DNA of 64,000 nucleotides from Aphrocallistes beatrix. Its lineage: Eukaryota; Porifera; Hexactinellida; Sceptrulophora; Aphrocallistidae. The notes under the pieces are model-generated. The model worked only from the letters and a program-made list of their open reading frames with translations, did not search any database and was not told the DNA's origin. Numbering within the stretch: position 1 is the stretch's first letter; the number at the start of each line of letters is the position of its first letter. Location of the stretch: the NCBI GenBank assembly GCA_963281255.1, contig OY725490.1:558001-622000 (forward strand), written 5' to 3'. Below, piece after piece: positions 34,401 to 41,829 of the stretch. The translations under genes and the position numbers were made by a program.

Positions 34401-34701
34401 TTATGGCTTCAGTTGCATAGAAATGGTTGGAAGACATCCGCGATATCAGGAACAATGTGTCCCCAGTGGGCATTCTGCGGTTAATTGAGTGAGAATATTT
34501 CGTAAATGAGACATTCTTTAACACAAAAATGTTCAGAACGTACCTTAAACCCCGCATAGCATCCCTCCTATCCTGTATCAAGGTAGAAGTGGACAGTCTC
34601 TGACACAACTTCTCCACTACTCCAGCGGTGTCGCTGTCTGGCTTCACACCTTCCTGTCCAGACCCCAGCACAGCACTGAAACCGCGAGACAACAAATCCA
34701 T
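19403..34701 (-). CDS. USO1: General vesicular transport factor p115 (USO1), 13 exons
   Basis: Golgi tether that captures COPI/COPII vesicles with Rab1, golgins and SNAREs. Exons (high to low): 34701-34544, 34217-34019, 32081-31854, 31377-31183, 29209-29047, 27527-27361, 26720-26620, 25104-24903, 24670-24589, 23983-23761, 22608-22347, 20218-20008, 19707-19403. All joins are in phase: 831 aa against about 960 in vertebrates. The armadillo head (1 to about 600) shows the family blocks LIQDRRDAMRGLR, QKLVAFESGFDRLL, LTETILTVAEVV, LLAGLFGRDAVTCWCS, EELLRVQLSTG and LLCLLSVWVHNCP. A shortened coiled-coil tail (about 627-705; QYKQIIANQDSELENLR) and a conserved end (EQEELLMYLADLDIKVRRYK) followed by an acidic stretch complete it. 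The tail being shorter than in vertebrates accounts for most of the length difference. The acceptor of exon 5 was chosen among overlapping AGs by phase. Confidence 0.93.
19725..19965. repeat. (GTTT)n microsatellite in USO1 intron 12
   Basis: About 60 near-uninterrupted TTTG/GTTT units. On the transcribed strand it reads (AAAC)n directly upstream of the final exon. Long phenylalanine/leucine/cysteine ORFs here are by-products of the repeat. Confidence 0.95.
20530..20682. mobile_element. hAT-like MITE in USO1 intron 11
   Basis: Termini CAGGTGTGTCAAACT / AGTTTGACACGCCTG. Flanking 8-mers GTGTAAAC (20522-20529) and GTTTAAAC (20683-20690) differ by one base. Confidence 0.8.
21115..21410 (+). repeat. 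Dispersed repeat with TAGGCGGGGAAGCC and TATAAATAG
   Basis: Closely similar to 22050-22300 in the same orientation; both lie in USO1 intron 11. Its core (TTTCCGATTGAGT...AGGCGGGGAAGCC...CTATAAATAG) is shared with 23610-23690 and 60470-60545. Confidence 0.65.
21483..21985 (+). repeat. CAGCCCTCCAGAG-family repeat split by an hAT-like MITE
   Basis: Left part 21483-21560 and right part 21905-21985 together match 1015-1210. The intervening block is the MITE at 21569-21896. Confidence 0.65.
21569..21896. mobile_element. hAT-like MITE
   Basis: Termini CAGGGCTGTCCAAC / TTGGACAGCGCTG. Exact 8-bp target duplication TTATAGGG at 21561-21568 and 21897-21904. The interior is rich in CGGGCCGC. Inserted into an older repeat within USO1 intron 11. 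Confidence 0.9.
22050..22300 (+). repeat. Second copy of the 21115-21410 repeat
   Basis: Shares AATTGAGTTTCGC, CCTAGGAACGT, TAGGCGGGGAAGCCATATAA and GGATTTATAACC in the same order. It lacks the CTATAAATAG word through a small deletion. Confidence 0.65.
22861..23043. mobile_element. pogo-like MITE (CAGTAGAACTCGG family)
   Basis: CGGTAGAACTCGGATAAC ... GAGTTCTACTG, with the family words AAATGAGT and CTTATCCCGAGTAC inside. USO1 intron 10. Confidence 0.6.
23375..23451. mobile_element. piggyBac-like MITE, TTAA-flanked
   Basis: Inverted termini CCGTAGAATGCCCA / TGGGCATTCTACAG with TTAA at 23371-23374 and 23452-23455. It has the same GGGGACACAGTGTCCC core as 30929-31027 and 34378-34480. USO1 intron 10. 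Confidence 0.8.
23610..23690 (+). repeat. TGGGCGGGGAAAC/CTATAAATAG dispersed repeat
   Basis: Nearly the same 80 bp as 60470-60545 (GCTAACTCATTTCCG, GTCATTTTGGGCGGGG, GCTATAAATAGAA) and related to 21115-21410. USO1 intron 10. Confidence 0.65.
23995..24130. repeat. Degenerate minisatellite (AAGTGGATAAGTGGCAG)
   Basis: Several imperfect units of TTAGAAGTGG(A)TAAGTGGCAGTAATGAGTA immediately upstream of USO1 exon 10. Confidence 0.7.
24131..24528. mobile_element. Tc1/mariner-like MITE
   Basis: TA-flanked; left end CAATACCCAGAAGTATTCGT, right end ACTTTTGTACGATTAGTG. An inverted relative is at 42148-42611. USO1 intron 9. Confidence 0.6.
25662..25855. repeat. 16-bp minisatellite, 12 units (GTGACCTTATTTCCCC)
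   Basis: Highly regular array alternating CCCCG and CCCTG variants. It is flanked by CGACGAATTTCC words, so it probably arose inside a CGGACACTTCGTCG-family MITE. USO1 intron 7. Confidence 0.95.
26198..26549. mobile_element. Inverted-repeat element (CATAGGCGCCAAGT termini)
   Basis: CATAGGCGCCAAGT / ACTTGGCGCCTATG ends around a C/G-homopolymer-rich interior. A 36-bp direct repeat (AGTTGGATACCACTTCTATA core) occurs just outside each end, at about 26155 and 26560. USO1 intron 7. Confidence 0.65.
26873..27011. mobile_element. pogo-like MITE (CAGTAGAACTCGG family)
   Basis: CAGTAGAACTCGGTTAGTAC ... GAGTTCTACTG flanked by TA. Sister of 54189-54377. USO1 intron 6. Confidence 0.75.
27056..27352. repeat. 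26-bp minisatellite, 11 units, each with a CArG-like palindrome
   Basis: Unit ATATCTCCATATATGGACTAGGAT. Ten of 11 units contain CC(A/T)6GG (CCATATATGG, once CCATAAATGG). The array starts within 10 bp of the 5' splice site of USO1 intron 6 (exon end at 27361). The in-frame PYMEIL repeats it would encode are intronic. Confidence 0.95.
27690..28036. mobile_element. AACCGAATA-rich hAT-like element split by a pogo-like MITE
   Basis: GGTTGCAACCGAATA at the left, CAATCGGTTTCAACCTTG at the right, related to 43448-43933. Positions 27745-27900 are a foreign CAGTAGACTCCGCTTAATAG MITE, so the pogo-like element is younger. USO1 intron 5. Confidence 0.6.
28425..28965. mobile_element. Inverted-repeat DNA transposon remnant with 8-bp duplication
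   Basis: Ends CATAGGCGTAGAA / TTGCTACGCCAATG. Exact 8-bp duplication GGAAGTAG at 28417-28424 and 28966-28973. Superfamily uncertain (hAT or P by duplication length). USO1 intron 5. Confidence 0.75.
29448..29616. mobile_element. pogo-like MITE (CAGTCAGGGTCGC family), degenerate ends
   Basis: CAATCAGGGTCGCGTATTAT ... TATTAAGCGAACCTGACAG, aligning along its length with the intact copy at 56126-56295. USO1 intron 4. Confidence 0.65.
29724..29865. mobile_element. pogo-like MITE (CAGTGGAATT family)
   Basis: CAGTGGAATTCGCC ... AAGCGAATTCCACTG flanked by TA; inverted relative of 1686-1844. USO1 intron 4. Confidence 0.75.
30130..30450. mobile_element. Diverged MITE related to the CGGACACTTCGTCG family
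   Basis: Starts GAATGGCGGTTGTTTCGCCGC and ends AGCGACGAAACACC, with family words CTCTCC and CCACTTTC in between. USO1 intron 4. Confidence 0.5.
30860..31145 (+). repeat. CAGCCCTCCAGAG-family repeat split by a piggyBac-like MITE
   Basis: Left part 30860-30925 and right part 31032-31145 align with 1015-1210 (CCAGAGATACGCTCC; CCTAAAGGAGCGTCTCGCGC). USO1 intron 4. Confidence 0.65.
30929..31027. mobile_element. piggyBac-like MITE
   Basis: CGTAGAATGCCCATAGGGG ... GGGCATTCTACAG with TTAA on the right (31028-31031) and CTAA, a one-base change, on the left. Third sequence of the family in USO1. Confidence 0.7.
31533..31799. mobile_element. hAT-like MITE in USO1 intron 3
   Basis: Termini CAGGGGTTCTTAAACT / AGTTTAAGAACCTCTG. 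Exact 8-bp duplication TATTAAGG at 31525-31532 and 31800-31807. Distant relative of 49632-50098. Confidence 0.9.
32248..32626. mobile_element. TACCGTATTTCCCTGAATAAGCGCC-type inverted-repeat element
   Basis: Begins TACCGTATTTCCCTGAATAA, ends GCTTATTCGAAGCAATACGGTA. The interior has repeated AATAAGCGCCGGG words. Similar termini are widespread in animal genomes. USO1 intron 2. Confidence 0.65.
33379..33584 (+). mobile_element. Truncated copy of the CCTAAGTTGACTAATTCA MITE
   Basis: Same sequence as the left 200 bp of 36701-36935; the right terminus is missing. It faces the inverted copy at 33759-33993, so the two can pair as a hairpin in the USO1 intron 2 transcript. Confidence 0.65.
33759..33993 (-). 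mobile_element. MITE of 235 bp (CCTAAGTTGACTAATTCA termini)
   Basis: CCTAAGTTGACTAATTCATT ... GAATTAGTCAACTTAGG. Same length as the copy at 36701-36935 and in the opposite orientation. USO1 intron 2. Confidence 0.75.
34378..34480. mobile_element. piggyBac-like MITE, TTAA-flanked
   Basis: CTGTAGAATTCCCAGC ... GGGCATTCTGCGG with TTAA at 34374-34377 and 34481-34484. Inverted relative to 30929-31027. USO1 intron 1. Confidence 0.8.
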
Positions 34702-34808
34702 CTAGCAGCTCATAGCAACATGCGTAGTTAGTAATTTAAGCAGTTGTCTCGCTCGATAGAGCGGAGTCGGGCGTATTCAAATTTTAACATGAAATCCCTT
34801 TAATTATA

Positions 34809-35120
34809 CAGTACACCCTCGATAGTCCGAACCTCGCCAATCCGAACCCTTCATTCTTAATATCCGAACACCCAAAATATATTATCATTCGCCTCTATAC
34901 TTTGAATAAACGTATAAACTTAAATCTATCAATAAAATTGAGAAACCTCGTTAAATAAGCAATCATAGCGAAATAATATCCTTAATTCTAACAGAACAAA
35001 TTTATTATGATTAATGCCCTATTGAATTAGTGTTATTTCACTAATCGGAACAAATTCACTAATCTGAACGATTTTTTATATCATTTAAACAGAGCTGTTC
35101 GGATTAGCGAGGGTGTACTG
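34809..35120. mobile_element. pogo/Tigger-like MITE (CAGTACACCCTCG family)
   Basis: CAGTACACCCTCGATAGTCC / GGATTAGCGAGGGTGTACTG with TA on both sides. It lies about 110 bp upstream of the USO1 start codon, so it may border or overlap the promoter. Confidence 0.8.
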
Positions 35121-35284
35121 TACTGAATATTAGGTAGCTATTGTCTATGCTGTATAAGATGTAAGGAACGCAGTGCATCTATTGATACAAATGTTCAAAA
35201 TTAGCCCATCACATCTAACAAAAAGCGATTATCACCATCACCATTGGCTCGGTATTTTATCCTTACTATTAAAACTCGATTAAT

Positions 35285-35403
<119 letters not shown>

Positions 35404-35649
35404 AAATATTCAAAGATTTTACTGTGCCAATAAGAATATTAATATACAGTATATATTAATATTCTTCACATATGATACAACTATTATCAAAAAATGATAA
35501 CTCATCACTCTGTTATTACGTCATCATTACTCATCAAAATTTAAAAAATTGATAAACTTGGTGATTTTTCGTGCGATATCGATTATAACAGTAGGACAGA
35601 CGTATCTAGAGATGTTATCTCACATATAATTAATCAATGGTGACCACAG

Positions 35650-35715
35650 GCGCCCAAAAGGGCGCCTCCGGCGGACATAAAGTGTTCGCCACCCGCGGAG
35701 CGCAAGCAAGCGAAA
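35650..35715 (+). mobile_element. Truncated Helitron-like 3' region
   Basis: CAGGCGCCCAAAAGGGCGCC...GCGCAAGCAAGCGAAA matches the Helitron-like family but lacks the terminal CGCGCTTG. Confidence 0.45.
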
Positions 35716-35821
35716 ATTAAAGAAAAAGAAATGGATACATCATGTGGATTGTGTCCGCCTATGGCGTGGGAACAAAGCAATACTAATATACACAACTTAA
35801 TCAATGTTATTGATGAAAATG

Positions 35822-35827
35822 TTTATT
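35822..35827 (-). terminator. Poly(A) signal of the Rho gene
   Basis: AATAAA on the minus strand about 40 bp after the stop. A second AATAAA overlaps the stop codon itself (35864-35869). Confidence 0.5.
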
Positions 35828-35867
35828 GAGAATGGAAACAGAATTAAAAAGTATTCATAACAGTTTA

Positions 35868-36452
35868 TTACAGGATCATACATCTCTTCTTTCTGGGTGG
35901 TTTACGAAACTTCAAAGCAGCGCGAGTTGCACTCGCGAAAACCTCCTTAACCCCCTCCTTTGTTTTAGCTGAACATTCTAGAAAGTCATGAGCACCAATA
36001 CGGGATGCCACAAGGTTTCCATTTTCATTAGTAACTGGAGACATCTTTTGAACTGCCAAATCACGTATCATTTCCTGATTGTTTTGAAGATCCTTCTTAT
36101 TGCCGACAAGAATTATGGGTACAGTTGGGCAATAATACCTAATTTCTGGAACCCATTTTTGTTCAATATTTTCTAAAGAATCTGGATTATCAATAGAATA
36201 GCACATAAGGACAACATCTGTATCCGGATAAGATAATGGGCGTAATCGATAATAGTCTTCCCCTTGTCCTGAGGTATCCCATAGTGACAATTCAACAACA
36301 CGATCGTCTATTTCAACATCAGCAACGTAATTTTCAAATGCAGTAGGAACAAAATTCTCAGGGAATTGATCTTTAGAAAAAACAATAAGTAAACAAGTCT
36401 TGCCACAAGCTCCATCTCCAACAATTACGAGCTTTTTACGAATAGCAGACAT
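35868..36452 (-). CDS. Rho1: Rho-family GTPase with altered switch II, intronless
   Basis: 194 codons, one more than RhoA. The N-terminus [19 protein letters not shown] with P-loop GDGACGKT is RhoA/B/C type. Switch [13 protein letters not shown] keeps Thr37 but has Phe for Tyr34 and Ala for Val38. Switch II reads [17 protein letters not shown]: Ala61 is Ser, a glycine is inserted directly after the catalytic Gln63, and Asp67 is Tyr. The nucleotide motifs GNKKDL and ECSAKTK are intact. The C-terminus has a polybasic stretch (RKPPRKKR) and a CMIL box, predicting geranylgeranylation and membrane attachment. The gene has no introns, unlike its neighbours, so it may be an old retrocopy; no poly(A) tail or target duplication remains. 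The changed switch II may impair GTP hydrolysis or effector choice (inference). It may not be the only Rho in the genome. Confidence 0.9.
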   Translation of the reverse strand: MSAIRKKLVIVGDGACGKTCLLIVFSKDQFPENFVPTAFENYVADVEIDDRVVELSLWDTSGQGEDYYRLRPLSYPDTDVVLMCYSIDNPDSLENIEQKWVPEIRYYCPTVPIILVGNKKDLQNNQEMIRDLAVQKMSPVTNENGNLVASRIGAHDFLECSAKTKEGVKEVFASATRAALKFRKPPRKKRCMIL

Positions 36453-36528
36453 TTGGGAATATAAAGGCTATAGAATATCTCGTGAACTGTGTATCTAAAA
36501 TATAGAAACCTCTCTAAATATGTAAATA

Positions 36529-36620
36529 CAGTCGACTCCGCTTAATAGGGTCACATCGGTCAGAGGACATTTTGCTCCGATTGAGCGGAGAGCTCTATTA
36601 ACCGAAAATATTTTGTATTT
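36529..36620. mobile_element. Truncated pogo-like MITE (CAGTCGACTCCGCTTAATAG)
   Basis: Left end intact with TA in front. The sequence matches 8954-9141 up to about 36620 and then stops. Confidence 0.6.
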
Positions 36621-36700
36621 ATTGGGAAGAAGTTCAGGATCTTTGACTATAATTGGAGCACGCTACAGCCTCCAATCTAAATTTTGAAGTAAGTATTCAA

Positions 36701-36935
36701 CCTAAGTTGACTAATTGATGAATTATCAATGAATTACTCAAGATTTTGAAACTAAATAATGAAAAACTATTTGATATTTCGCTTAGGGACTGAGCAATGT
36801 TAGAGGTATATAACATGAGCAGCCTTTTAACCACTTTTGGGCATAGAATCTGCACTAATGTTTGAGATTTTGAATAATTCATTAATTGAATAATTTATAT
36901 TCTTCATCATCTTTCAATGAATTAGTCAACTTAGG
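36701..36935 (+). mobile_element. MITE of 235 bp (CCTAAGTTGACTAATT termini)
   Basis: CCTAAGTTGACTAATTGATG ... CAATGAATTAGTCAACTTAGG, full-length sister of 33759-33993. Confidence 0.75.
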
Positions 36936-36939
36936 TTTC

Positions 36940-37425
36940 ACTCACACCACTTCACACCTGGTGACTAGGCCTTGCATTTCTAACAGATGAAATTGTTTAT
37001 GTGCATTGTCTACTATCTAGAGAGGATAATGCACTTACATAGCTAAGTATAGGAGATAGTATTAGTTATAGCGTAATTGGATGCTTCTACATTCCACTCA
37101 CTGGACTATCTATCTCTCACCCACCTTATATATAACAAGGGAACCAGTCAACTCGTACTAACTACCAACTCGTCCAGAAGCACTGAGTCAACTCGTACCA
37201 AGCCAGTGAGCGGGTATTTTAGGTAAAAAGTCTCCAAATGGTGCTTTAGTGGGTTTTTGGTGGTAAACAATAAATTTCAACCCTCAATCCCGTCCGAAAG
37301 CGTGTTTTTATTGCAATTTTACAATTTTGACTTATACACCGTATTTGCTCTATCTTGATAGGATTTATAAATAGAACCAACTCCAGGAGAGAATCAACTG
37401 AATAATAAGTATACACACCAATCTA
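36940..37425. other. Gene-less stretch with one dispersed block
   Basis: Positions 37220-37310 (CCAAATGGTGCTTTAGTGGG, GGTGGTAAACAATAAATTTC) recur near 53330-53400. Otherwise nothing recognised. Confidence 0.4.
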
Positions 37426-37426
37426 T

Positions 37427-37546
37427 ACAAATGTTGAATGTTTACAAATTGAGTAAATATGAGAAATACAAATGTTGAATGTTTACAAATTGAGTAAATA
37501 TGAGAAATACAAATGTTGAATGTTTACAAATTGAGTAAATATGAGA
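37427..37546. repeat. 41-bp tandem repeat, three copies
   Basis: Three nearly identical units starting AAATGTTGAATGTTTACAAA, phased at 41 bp. Confidence 0.9.
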
Positions 37547-37787
37547 TCAGTCCTGAGTTTACGCTCACTTTTCTGGATTAACATGGACCGTATTTTCTCT
37601 AGAAGACTAGAAAAGAAATAATAACAAACGCAGTAACAATAAACAAAAATTGACTCACTTTTCAAATACCATAAGCTTTCGATGTATATTATTATTCATA
37701 TTTACTTATTAGTGGTGTAGTGCTCAAAATTAAAATGGGGAAGCACCTGTAAAATAGCATTTTATGCCAAAATGTTGTTAGAACATA

Positions 37788-38035
37788 CAGTCAGTGTCGC
37801 TTATTGTGAACCACCAGGGAACCAAGAGATATGTTCTTAATAGAGATCATAGGCGTCGAACCCGGGTGGCTGGGGGGCTCGAGCCCTCCCTGGATTCGAA
37901 GATGGTTCATAGATGCAATACAAATTTTAGAGCTGAGCCCCCCCCCTAGAACTCCAAAATGACCCATAGATTTAGAAAAGTCGGCGCCCCTGATAGAGAT
38001 ACTTCATGTTAAGCATAATCGATTCAATACAAATT
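37788..38035. mobile_element. pogo-like MITE (CAGTCAGGGTCGC family) with a nested element
   Basis: Left end CAGTCAGTGTCGCTTATTGT. The body is interrupted at 37848-37992 by a 145-bp element with an exact 8-bp duplication. The right end is degraded. Confidence 0.65.
37848..37992. mobile_element. hAT-like MITE nested in a pogo-like MITE
   Basis: CATAGGCGTCGAACCC ... AAGTCGGCGCCCCTG. Exact 8-bp duplication ATAGAGAT at 37840-37847 and 37993-38000. Confidence 0.8.
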
Positions 38036-38295
38036 CTATCTAGAAATTAAATTGGAACTAGGAGGCAAGTTCATGTTGGAACCACAATAATTGTCTATCA
38101 TAGTAAATAATATACAACAATTTGGAAACTAATCCCAAATAAATACAATGAGCAATTCTAAAATATCCTTTTTTACTATCCTATAAGATCTGGAATGAGA
38201 ACTATTGAATATCCCAAGTAATACTAAAATAGAATAGAATTGTTAATTATAACCATTCGTAACCTGATCTCTGAGTTACTGGTTCACTGTCCGAA

Positions 38296-38303
38296 TATAA
38301 ATA
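38296..38303 (+). promoter_or_regulatory. TATA box of NHL gene 1
   Basis: TATAAATA 66 bp before the ATG, in a block conserved before all seven short NHL genes (CTGAGTTACTGG ... ATAAATAGCCTTAC ... TTCATTCA). The predicted start of transcription leaves a leader of about 35 nt. Confidence 0.75.
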
Positions 38304-38361
38304 GCCTTACTTGTGTTCATTCATAATACTATCCTAGTAGCAATCTTCCAAGTTGAGTAGA

Positions 38362-39222
38362 ATGGCCATAGCATTTCCTGACCTACAGCCCGTGGACCAC
38401 TTAACAGCTGTTGCCAAGGAGGGTAAAGCTCCTGGTGAACTCTGGAATCCTTTTGGTGTCGCAATAGATCCAGCTACTAACTACATATATGTCACTGAGA
38501 GAGGTCTTAATTTCGCGAGAGTGTCTATATTTTCAGAGTTTGGTGAGTTCCTGAATAGCTACACTCACGAGCACATGGAATCATTATGGGGGATCGCCAT
38601 TCACGGAAACAACCTGTATGTAACGGACGATTGGTTACACGCTGTGTTCCATTTGAAGATAGAAGCTGACCTCCGTCTGGTGGGTAGGGTAGGCAGCAGA
38701 GGATCTGGTATGGGACATTTTGATGAACCCCGCCAACTCTCCATCTCTACTAATGGAGATGTATACATAGCTGATAGAGACAACAACAGAATCCAAATCC
38801 TAGACAGTTCTCTGCATCCGATAAGAGAGGTTACTGACCCATCCATGCACAGACCTCATGACGTAAAATTAACGACAGAAGAGATTTATGTCATTTCTCG
38901 GGATGATTCTCCGTATGTGCATGTATTCAATCATTCCGGACATAAGATGCGCTCTATAATCACACGTGGTAGAGGAATGCAGGTATTTCGACCCCACTTC
39001 TTCTGTCTTGACGCCAAAAAGAATCTATTTATCAGCGATTGCTGGGTTCACCAGATCAAAATATTCTCAAATGAAGGAGCTCTTCTCGACACGATAGGAG
39101 AATATGGACACCAAAGTGGAATGTTTGATTGTCCTCAAGGATTAGCTCTGGCATCAAATCTAAAATTAGTTTCTGTCTTCGTTAACCATAACTGTCAACT
39201 TCAAATATTTTCTTCTCTATAA
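38362..39222 (+). CDS. NHL-repeat beta-propeller protein, array copy 1
   Basis: 286 codons in a single exon from an ATG in strong context (AGAATGG); an in-frame TTG upstream is not a credible eukaryotic start. After a short N-terminus (MAIAFPDLQPVDHLTAVAK) come about six NHL blades: PFGVAIDPATNYIYVTE, GIAIHGNNLYVTDD, QLSISTNGDVYIADRDNNRI, DVKLTTEEIYVIS, FCLDAKKNLFISD and GLALASNLKLV, which would close a whole propeller. No signal peptide, membrane segment, RING, B-box or coiled coil: a bare propeller, presumably intracellular and binding proteins or RNA. Nearest relative in the window is copy 4 (47367-48227); both are followed by the same exon-like module, which marks them as a recent duplicate pair. 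Function unknown. Confidence 0.85.
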   Translation: MAIAFPDLQPVDHLTAVAKEGKAPGELWNPFGVAIDPATNYIYVTERGLNFARVSIFSEFGEFLNSYTHEHMESLWGIAIHGNNLYVTDDWLHAVFHLKIEADLRLVGRVGSRGSGMGHFDEPRQLSISTNGDVYIADRDNNRIQILDSSLHPIREVTDPSMHRPHDVKLTTEEIYVISRDDSPYVHVFNHSGHKMRSIITRGRGMQVFRPHFFCLDAKKNLFISDCWVHQIKIFSNEGALLDTIGEYGHQSGMFDCPQGLALASNLKLVSVFVNHNCQLQIFSSL

Positions 39223-39399
39223 GTGTGTTTTCTGTCATTATTTGTTCGTTTCTATTTAGTTTCTAATTAAAATTTATCTCTATTTGTATTTATACTAGAT
39301 TACCAATCACTTCCATATGAAACTAAGGTCACATAACTGCATCGCACTTCTATCACCAAGATTAATCTAGTTAGCACTGATAGTATCAACTTTTATATT

Positions 39400-39790
39400 C
39401 CTGGTCCTACAGTATTCACAAACTAATAGTCTCTTATTCTATTGCTATCTAATCCTGCCTACTCTGTGTCTTCCTGGCTACCGCCATCACTGACGTCATT
39501 CCTCTTCTGCGTCTGATTCAGTCCACTGAGAGCTCTGCTCAGGATCAGGAGACACATCCTCACGACAGAAATAACTGTCTCCAGCGCTACATGCTATTTA
39601 GTGCTGTGTGTGAGTGGAATAAATCTGAACTGTGGATGTTCTGTTGAGAATTTGGACGAAATAACTTGGAAGGAAGTGAGTGAGTTATTGTTTTGTTTTC
39701 TATGTTTTTTCTATGTGCAGCCCTACCCTGATCGTGAACTGGTGGATGCTTTTGCTTGTGAGGTGGACCTCTAATAGCTAGTTGAATACA
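39400..39790 (+). repeat. Copy 2 of the three-copy exon-like module
   Basis: An acceptor-like CCTACAG at 39409-39415 precedes a segment homologous to 5440-5712 (inverted) and 48460-48680. A GTGAGT donor-like site at about 39675 and an acceptor-like TGTGCAG at about 39720 are shared with the 48-kb copy. After the second site both read YPDxEL then FACEVD before a stop. A TGA and a 1-nt deletion break the main frame here. Best regarded as remnants of a gene duplicated with the NHL unit. Confidence 0.45.
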
Positions 39791-39865
39791 AGTCATTTCG
39801 CACCTAAACCATTTCGTACTTAATTGCAATTTCCTACCTAACACAATTTCGTACCTAATACAATT

Positions 39866-40085
39866 TCGTATTTATAAAAACACAGTTTCGTATTTATAAA
39901 AACACAGTTTCGTATTTATAAAAACACACAATTTCGTATTTATAAAAACACAATTTCGTATTTATGAAAACACAATTTCGTATTTATAAAAACACAATTT
40001 CGTTTTTATAAAAACACAATTTCGTATTTATAAAAACACAATTTCGTTTTTATAAAAACACAATTTCGTGTTTATAAAAACACAA
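39866..40085. repeat. 22-bp minisatellite, about 10 units
   Basis: Unit TTTCGTATTTATAAAAACAC plus AA. It is flanked by CATTTCGTACTTAA at the left and by repeated GGGTACGAAAGTGT at the right, so the array sits inside an inverted-repeat element (about 39795-40190). Confidence 0.9.
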
Positions 40086-40725
40086 ATCTGAAAGTGTATT
40101 GAGTACGAAAGAGTATTGGGTACGAAAGTGTATTGGGTACGAAAGTGTCATAATTAAGGTACGGAAGAGTGTTGGGTACGAAGTGACCGATACCCTAGCT
40201 AGTTTATGTTATTGGCAGAATCGCATTAAGGTGACTATGGACGCTGCATTATCAAAGCCTCCAGAGATTTCTGTCCAATAGATTTACGAAGAGCAAAACA
40301 GAAAGGGTCCACTTCTGTAAGTAAAAGAAGTTGCACTTTGTTAATTTAATTTTTCAGTGCTCCTAACTGTAGAAGGCAGTAAGGAAAGTCCTTCACTCTC
40401 TGACTTTAAAAGAAATTGCCTTTATTCGAGCTGAACTTTCAATTCACCTAGTCCCTGTGGAGCTGTACTTGTGCACACAGGGCTGGGGTTGGTTAACCGA
40501 TTTTGGATTCAGTTATTTTGGTTTTATCCAGTGCGGTTAACCGGTTAACCGATGGCAATATAAATTAGAGTAAACATATGGATTTTGGGACTAATCTTTA
40601 ACCTGGTATCAAAAATTTTATAATTTTCAGTGTTCCCGAAATATATTATATGATTATAAAAGAGGAATTATACTGTATTATCAATTTCGTAACATGATCT
40701 CTGAGTTACTGGTGCATTGTCCGAA

Positions 40726-40733
40726 TATAAATA
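40726..40733 (+). promoter_or_regulatory. TATA box of NHL gene 2
   Basis: TATAAATA in the conserved promoter block, here 123 bp before the ATG instead of about 70 because the leader was partly duplicated (40745-40850). Confidence 0.7.
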
Positions 40734-40848
40734 GCCTTACACTCTTGTTCATTCACAATACTATCTTATTGCAAATCTTCGAAGTTGAGTAGAATTGCTT
40801 AAGAGACTCACAATATTATTCAATTCTAATCTTCCAATTTTGAGTAAA

Positions 40849-41709
40849 ATGTCTATAACATTTCCCGACTTACAGCCTATGGACCATTTAACAGCTGTTG
40901 CCAAGGCAGGCATAGCTCTTGGTGAACTCTTCAATCCTAGTGCGGTCGCTATAGACACAACCACTAACCACATATATGTCAATGAGAGTGGTTTCGAATT
41001 CGTGAGAGTGTCTGTATTTTCAGAGTTTGGTGAGTACTTAAATAGCTACACTCACGAGCATATGAAATTATTGTGGGGAATCGCCATTCAAGGAAACAAC
41101 CTGTATGTAACGGACTGGAGGTTAAACGCTGTGTTCCACTTGAAAATAGAGGCTGACCTCCGTCTGGTGGGTAGGCTAGGGAGCAAAGGGTCTGGTTTAG
41201 GACGGTTTGATTGTCCCAACCAAATCGCCATCTCTACTAATGGAGATGTGTACATCGCTGATAGAGATAACAACAGAATCCAAATCTTAGACAGCTCTCT
41301 ACATCCGATAAGAGAAGTGACACATCCATCTATGCACAGACCTTATGACTTAAAATTCGCGACAGAAGAAATGTACGTGCTTTGTCCCGAAGATTCCCCT
41401 TGCGTGCATGTATTTACTCATACCGGACAGAAAACACGCTCTCTAATCACTTGTGGTGGAAGAATGCAGGTATCTAGCCCTCTCTTCTTCTGCCTTGACG
41501 TTAAAAGAAATCTATTTATCAGCGATTACCGTGATCACCAGATCAAAATATTCTCAAACGAAGGATCTCTACTCCACACGATAGGGAAATACGGAGGCCA
41601 AGTTGGGATGTTTGAACGTCCTCGAGGATTAGCTCTGGTTTCAAATCTAAAATTAGTTGTTGTATCCGATAACCGTAGCTACAGACTTCAAATATTTTCT
41701 TCTCTATAA
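40849..41709 (+). CDS. NHL-repeat beta-propeller protein, array copy 2
   Basis: 286 codons, collinear with copy 1 (MSITFPDLQPMDHLTAVAK at the start, YRLQIFSSL at the end). It is the most diverged N-terminus of the array (GVAI reads AVAIDTTTNHIYVNE). The position where other copies start (AGAATGG) is mutated to AGAATTG at 40792-40798; a second, duplicated leader supplies the ATG used here. Blades are intact, with no indels relative to copy 1. No other domain. Function unknown. Confidence 0.84.
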   Translation: MSITFPDLQPMDHLTAVAKAGIALGELFNPSAVAIDTTTNHIYVNESGFEFVRVSVFSEFGEYLNSYTHEHMKLLWGIAIQGNNLYVTDWRLNAVFHLKIEADLRLVGRLGSKGSGLGRFDCPNQIAISTNGDVYIADRDNNRIQILDSSLHPIREVTHPSMHRPYDLKFATEEMYVLCPEDSPCVHVFTHTGQKTRSLITCGGRMQVSSPLFFCLDVKRNLFISDYRDHQIKIFSNEGSLLHTIGKYGGQVGMFERPRGLALVSNLKLVVVSDNRSYRLQIFSSL

Positions 41710-41829
41710 GTGTGTTGTTTGTCATTTTTGGTTCGTTTATATTTAGTTTCTAATTAAAATTTATCTCTATTTGTATTTATACTGGATTACCAATCACTTC
41801 CATATGAAACTAAGGTTACATAACTTTTA

